In this document: positions 7,404 to 8,472 of the stretch, piece after piece | Position numbering within the stretch: position 1 is the stretch's first letter | Layout of the letters: every line of letters begins with the position of its first letter | Origin: an uncultured Oligoflexia bacterium | Lineage (GTDB): Bacteria; Bdellovibrionota; Bacteriovoracia; Bacteriovoracales; Bacteriovoracaceae | Assembly (NCBI GenBank): GCA_950060715.1 | Contig: CATLVA010000047.1 | Location: 1-8,472 of the forward strand | Reading direction: 5' to 3' | Length of the DNA stretch: 8,472 bases | The notes under the pieces: generated by a model | Told to the model about the DNA's origin: nothing | The model's input: the letters and a program-made list of their open reading frames with translations, nothing else | Databases searched by the model: none | Position numbers and translations under genes: made by a program

Positions 7404-8472
7404 AAAACAATCAGTTTATCCAAAAAACTTAATGAAGATAGCTATCTTAATCTTGAGTCGCAAAATGAAATCGTCGCCGCGATAAAAGAAAATGATCAAA
7501 TTTCAATCATTGTTGAAAATGAAGGTAGTGCTAGGAAGGAGTTTTATTTTGGAATCAAGGATACTGCAACAAAAGACTACTGGGGGCAATTCACTTTTAA
7601 AACGAATCTAAAACGAGGGACTAATTATTTAAATATCGATCTTGATCGAAACGTGGGAGAGAGGTCATCGCAAAAATATCAAAGAAAAATAGACAAAGAA
7701 AAGATTACTAAAATTTTTATTGTTTTCAATCCAGATAAAGAGAGCACGGATGAATCTATAGTTATTAAAGAGATTAAATTCACAAAAAGAAACAAAATCA
7801 TTTTAAATAGCAAAGGAAAATTTTTCTTGTTTTCCGATAAGAGAACCAAGGATTATGAATTCGCAGACTATATAGATACCAACCTCGTAGATTTAAAATC
7901 AAATGAAAATGGATTTACCAAGCTTGATCTGTGGCAAGTGAGGGATGCAAAAATAGCTCCCAAAGCTTGGAGCGAGTCAATCGGGGTGAAGAAAGCCAGC
8001 TTGAAATTTAACCTCGCTAAGAATAGGTATAAGTTCATTCTGAACTGGAATGAATTGGGATATTGGGAGCCACCTTTTTGGAAAATGCGAAAGATAGTTG
8101 TCAACGGAAAACCAAAAGTGATTGAGACCAGAAGTAGTTGGAATGACTATCTGGAGGATTACTTTACGTTTTATCCTCCTAATTTACAAAATAGTTTTGA
8201 ACAACTTAAAAATAGAATTTTTAAAAGTAGAACAAAATATTTTAAAAAGAAGTCTTCTGATAAACTGAAATATCTGGCTGTTTCTATAAATTATAAGAAA
8301 GAGATAGCAAAAATTAACGAAAATCCTAAATTAAAAAAAAGTACACCATTTACGTGGGGGTGGTCTTCTTGGTCGGCAAATGATGCAGTTGATTATTGCG
8401 AAAAAGATATGGCAAGACTCAATTTAGTTAGTCTTGATTGCATGATTGTCGATGCATCTCAACATGGCCAAC
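7290..8472 (+). CDS. Putative secreted protein, possibly glycoside-hydrolase-like (3' partial)
   Basis: Seen: a frame open from a stop at 7284-7286 through the right edge (394 complete codons from ATG 7290), in a different frame from the NRPS and overlapping its last 98 bp. The N-terminus is a signal peptide: basic residues R9, R17, K19, a hydrophobic core LWLIVFSLL at about 23-31, and likely cleavage after QIFA (residue 38). ATG 7290 has AAGGA 10 bases upstream. ATG 7305 is also possible. TTG 7341 would give a more classical 21-residue signal peptide starting MKNCHLW, so the start is uncertain. Residues about 70-165 alternate hydrophobic and polar residues like a beta-sandwich, ending in IFIVFNP and VIKEIKF, as in some carbohydrate-binding jelly rolls. 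Near the cut end, WGWSSWS (356-362) and LDCMIVD (382-388) resemble the first barrel strands of alpha-galactosidase-type hydrolases. The family is not recognised with confidence and the enzymatic role is inference. It follows the NRPS directly and may be co-transcribed. Confidence 0.8.
   Translation, partial: MTLNIMNSRVITSVLLRLKNCHLWLIVFSLLCSNQIFAKTISLSKKLNEDSYLNLESQNEIVAAIKENDQISIIVENEGSARKEFYFGIKDTATKDYWGQFTFKTNLKRGTNYLNIDLDRNVGERSSQKYQRKIDKEKITKIFIVFNPDKESTDESIVIKEIKFTKRNKIILNSKGKFFLFSDKRTKDYEFADYIDTNLVDLKSNENGFTKLDLWQVRDAKIAPKAWSESIGVKKASLKFNLAKNRYKFILNWNELGYWEPPFWKMRKIVVNGKPKVIETRSSWNDYLEDYFTFYPPNLQNSFEQLKNRIFKSRTKYFKKKSSDKLKYLAVSINYKKEIAKINENPKLKKSTPFTWGWSSWSANDAVDYCEKDMARLNLVSLDCMIVDASQHGQ

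Noticed and set aside
7370..7450. Rho-independent terminator after the NRPS gene
   Set aside because: No GC stem with a following T run is present, and the next gene already reads through the region.
7868..8104. Reverse-strand open frame near the right end
   Set aside because: The opposite strand is open from 7287 to the window end with a signal peptide and coherent coding composition, which explains this region better.

Overview
The window is an AT-rich bacterial stretch, every base of it in or next to coding sequence on the + strand. It covers the 3' part of a biosynthetic assembly line and the start of a downstream gene. AT-rich codon use and a Sec-type signal peptide on the last gene fit many bacteria. 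I cannot name the genus. There is no RNA gene, mobile element, CRISPR array or non-coding gap of any size.

Layout: (1) Bases 1-1976 are the C-terminal part of a PKS/NRPS-type protein whose 5' end lies outside the window. It has a carrier-protein domain (serine codon at 39-41), a Gln/Thr-rich linker, and a complete PLP-dependent aminotransferase domain of the glutamate-1-semialdehyde aminotransferase type. (2) Two bases later, bases 1979-7387 encode an 1802-residue NRPS with the order C-PCP-C-A-PCP-TE. All visible catalytic motifs are intact, but the first module has no adenylation domain. (3) Starting inside the 3' end of the NRPS gene, a third gene (about 7290 to beyond 8472) is open to the window edge. 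It encodes a probable secreted protein with a signal peptide, a beta-rich N-terminal region and, at the cut end, a Trp/Asp-rich segment resembling the first strands of a glycoside-hydrolase barrel.

How the genes may work together (inference): an acyl or beta-ketoacyl chain made by unseen upstream domains arrives on the carrier domain of protein 1. The fused aminotransferase replaces the keto group with an amine, as in the mycosubtilin/iturin synthetases. The NRPS takes over the aminoacyl chain, adds at least one residue chosen by its single A domain (specificity pocket read by hand as close to a glycine code), and the terminal thioesterase releases the product. One A domain followed by TE implies a short product, such as a beta-amino-acyl amino acid or a small lactam, unless the A-less PCP is loaded in trans. 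The third gene is translationally linked by overlap, but its connection to the pathway is unknown.
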